Below the pieces are notes generated by a model. The model saw nothing but the letters and a program-made list of their open reading frames with translations. It was not told where the DNA came from and did no database searches. Source: Sipunculus nudus (taxonomy: Eukaryota > Annelida > Sipuncula > Golfingiida > Sipunculidae). Taken from it: a stretch of 64,000 nt of DNA. Position numbers and translations under genes: made by a program. Positions 62,335-64,000 of this stretch are shown here, piece after piece. The DNA is taken from assembly GCA_026874595.1 (NCBI GenBank), contig CM049320.1, positions 43,224,714 to 43,288,713 on the forward strand. Reading direction: 5' to 3'. Position 1 is the first letter of the stretch. The number at the start of each line of letters is the position of its first letter.

Positions 62335-63640
62335 ATTTTTAGCGAACCTGTGAGCTTATGCGATGGTGTGGCGTCGTCTGGTGTCCATCATCTGTTGTCT
62401 GTACGTTAACCCATACTTTCTTGAAAACGGCACGAATTAGCATCACAAAATTTTATGCATAAAATTAGTCATCTAAAAAACTCTATCGGTTTTTGCTTAT
62501 TTTTTGGCTAACTGCATTTTCTTAGATTTTATAGGGAAAAAGCTAAAAAAAAAATTTAAAAATCTTCTTCTCCGAATCTGTTCAGCCAAATTGTCCAATA
62601 TTTTACAGAAATGATTCCTGGAACAATTTCTCTCAAGTTTGTTCAAATGGTTTAAGTTCGGTGATTTTTGGCCGAGTTACAGGAAGTTGAACTTAGTCAT
62701 CTGTCCAAAAATGCATACTAAAATTACAATCTCAGAAATGGCTTGAGCTATCATCACAAAATTTTATGCCAATGTTGGTCACATGAGTCATATCTGAAAT
62801 TGAGGTATTGGTGGCGCCACCTGTATCGGCCTTTTTTGTACAGGGGTCATCACTGCCTGTATCATACTGACAGCTACAAATAACTTCTTCTCTAAAACGA
62901 AATGGCCAAATTGTTTAATATCGCACAGAAATGATCCTAGGGTAGTGCTTTCTGAAGTTTGTTCAAATGGTCTCAGTTCAGTGACTTTTTAAGTTATGGG
63001 AAGCTGAATTTAGTCATATGCCATAACAGCCCATGTAAGCTAAGTGGCATCAAAAATCTTCTTCTCAAAAACCACTGGGCCAAATTCTGAAATCTCACAC
63101 AATAATTATCCTTAGATGTTGATAATTCAAGTTTGTTCAAATGGTCTCAGTTCAGTGACTTTGGGCTGAGTTATGGGAAGCTGAATTTAGTCATATGCCA
63201 TAACAGCCCATGTAAGCTAAGTGGCTACAAAAATCTTCTTCTCAAAAACCACTGGGCCAAATTCTGAAATCTCACACAATAATTATCCTTAGATGTTGAT
63301 AATTCAAGTTTGTTCAAATGGTCTCAGTTCAGTGACTTTTGGCTGAGTTATTGGAAGCTGAATTTAGTCATATGCCATAACAGCCCATGTAAGCTAAGTG
63401 GCTACAAAAATCTTCTCAAAAACCCTGGGGCCAAATTCTTAAATCTCACACAATAATTATCCTTAGAAGTTGATAATTCAAGTTTGTTCAAATGGTTTTG
63501 GTTCAATGATTTTTGGCTGAGTTATGGGAAGCTGAACTTTGCCATTTTGCTGTATTTTTCCATATGAGTTATAAACCTACAAACTGTTTTTCTACTGATG
63601 ATACTGAGGCCAGTTTGTTTAATATTTGGCAAGAATACCG
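62335..63640 (+). mobile_element. tandem-core dispersed element with 177-bp units
   Basis: The head AGCGAACCTGTGAGCTTATG then TGGCGTCGTCTGGTGTCC is a common style of molluscan dispersed repeat. The core has about five units. The last three are near-identical at 177-bp spacing (CATATGCCATAACAGCCC near 63015, 63192 and 63369); earlier units are diverged. A GGTGGCGCCACC palindrome lies near 62811 in the diverged part. No coding. Confidence 0.7.
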
Positions 63641-63705
63641 TATTCGACGTAATAAGCGCCCCTCCTGTAATAAGCGCCCCCTCCCCCCCCCACCGGATTT
63701 GGGAG
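63638..63705 (+). repeat. fragment with duplicated TAATAAGCGCCCC
   Basis: TACCGTATTCGACGTAATAA is followed by two copies of TAATAAGCGCCCC and a C-rich tract. It looks like a piece of a dispersed repeat. Confidence 0.45.
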
Positions 63706-64000
63706 ATCACTTCATGAAACTAAAGGATGAGCCATCCTAACCTCACTTTTCTCCCTAGCCAATATAACACAGGACAATGTAATGCTTTCATTTCTTCCCC
63801 CCAAGCTTAAAAGTTAACACCAGTTTTTATTCAATCTCCGTTAAGCTTTATCATCTAATATAATAATAATATTAGTTACACATAACAGAATCAGTGGTCA
63901 AGTATATCATAGATAACACTGAATGACGGTGTCTGTGAAGGCAGACCCTGCAGGTTACCATGCTGATCGGGTGACCTGAATTCAGGTACGTATTTGGATG
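63706..64000. other. intron sequence at window end
   Basis: Nothing recognised. Confidence 0.5.

Larger units (their letters stand above)
2559..64000 (+). other. inferred first intron (continues beyond the window)
   Basis: No downstream exon could be recognised on the plus strand through the end of the window. All long ORFs coincide with tandem arrays or dispersed repeats. The intron is therefore inferred to be at least 61 kb. Small internal exons, or other genes nested inside it, cannot be excluded without transcript data. Confidence 0.45.

Overview
This window looks like intron-dominated animal DNA, most likely from a bivalve or other mollusc. The reasons are one spliced first exon followed by more than 61 kb with no recognisable coding exon, AT-rich low-CpG sequence, tRNA-derived SINEs, and several element families with a head hairpin, a TCCG/TCTG-rich stretch and a tandem core (pearl/Helentron-like), which are typical of bivalve genomes. 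Assignment to mollusc is inference; the species cannot be named from sequence alone. No operons, CRISPR array, rRNA gene or convincing long protein-coding ORF is present. The long open frames (up to about 700 codons) are by-products of minisatellite units whose length is a multiple of three and which lack stops.

Layout: 178-1497, a 32-bp minisatellite in two blocks, upstream of a gene. 1850-2477, CpG-richer promoter and 5' leader. 2478-2558, the only supported coding exon: a 27-codon signal peptide ending at a GTGAGT donor (phase 0). The rest of the window is interpreted as its first intron. That interval holds an unusual number of unrelated tandem arrays: 67 bp (8137-13326), 30 bp (13706-15760) abutting 29 bp (15761-16775), another 67 bp (19391-22391), 39 bp (24518-25927), 50 bp (34841-35098), 34 bp (39568-41385), 71 bp (45504-46080), 41 bp (52161-55131), 16 bp (58521-58735) and 43 bp (59334-59590). 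With the upstream array these total roughly 20 kb, nearly a third of the window.

Mobile-element content: a Helentron/pearl-like element with eight 180-bp units and a hairpin+CTAG 3' end (33060-34607); an element with terminal hairpins and a 280-bp core carrying the palindrome GGTGGCGCCACC (41976-43694); related degenerate units (27560-29290, 62335-63640); two copies of one tRNA-derived SINE (30375-30690, 44171-44370); a foldback element with arms of about 0.5 kb made of nested palindromes (47375-49539); and a TTAA-flanked piggyBac-like non-autonomous element (60073-61900) containing a minus-strand tRNA-like sequence.

The most interesting items are the foldback element (including a 38-bp block that keeps the same orientation in both inverted arms), the TTAA element, and the higher-order repeat structure of the arrays, some of which present large numbers of splice-site-like motifs on the gene's sense strand. 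No new protein system was found. Boundaries of repeats are approximate to a few bases, and copy counts are length divided by period.
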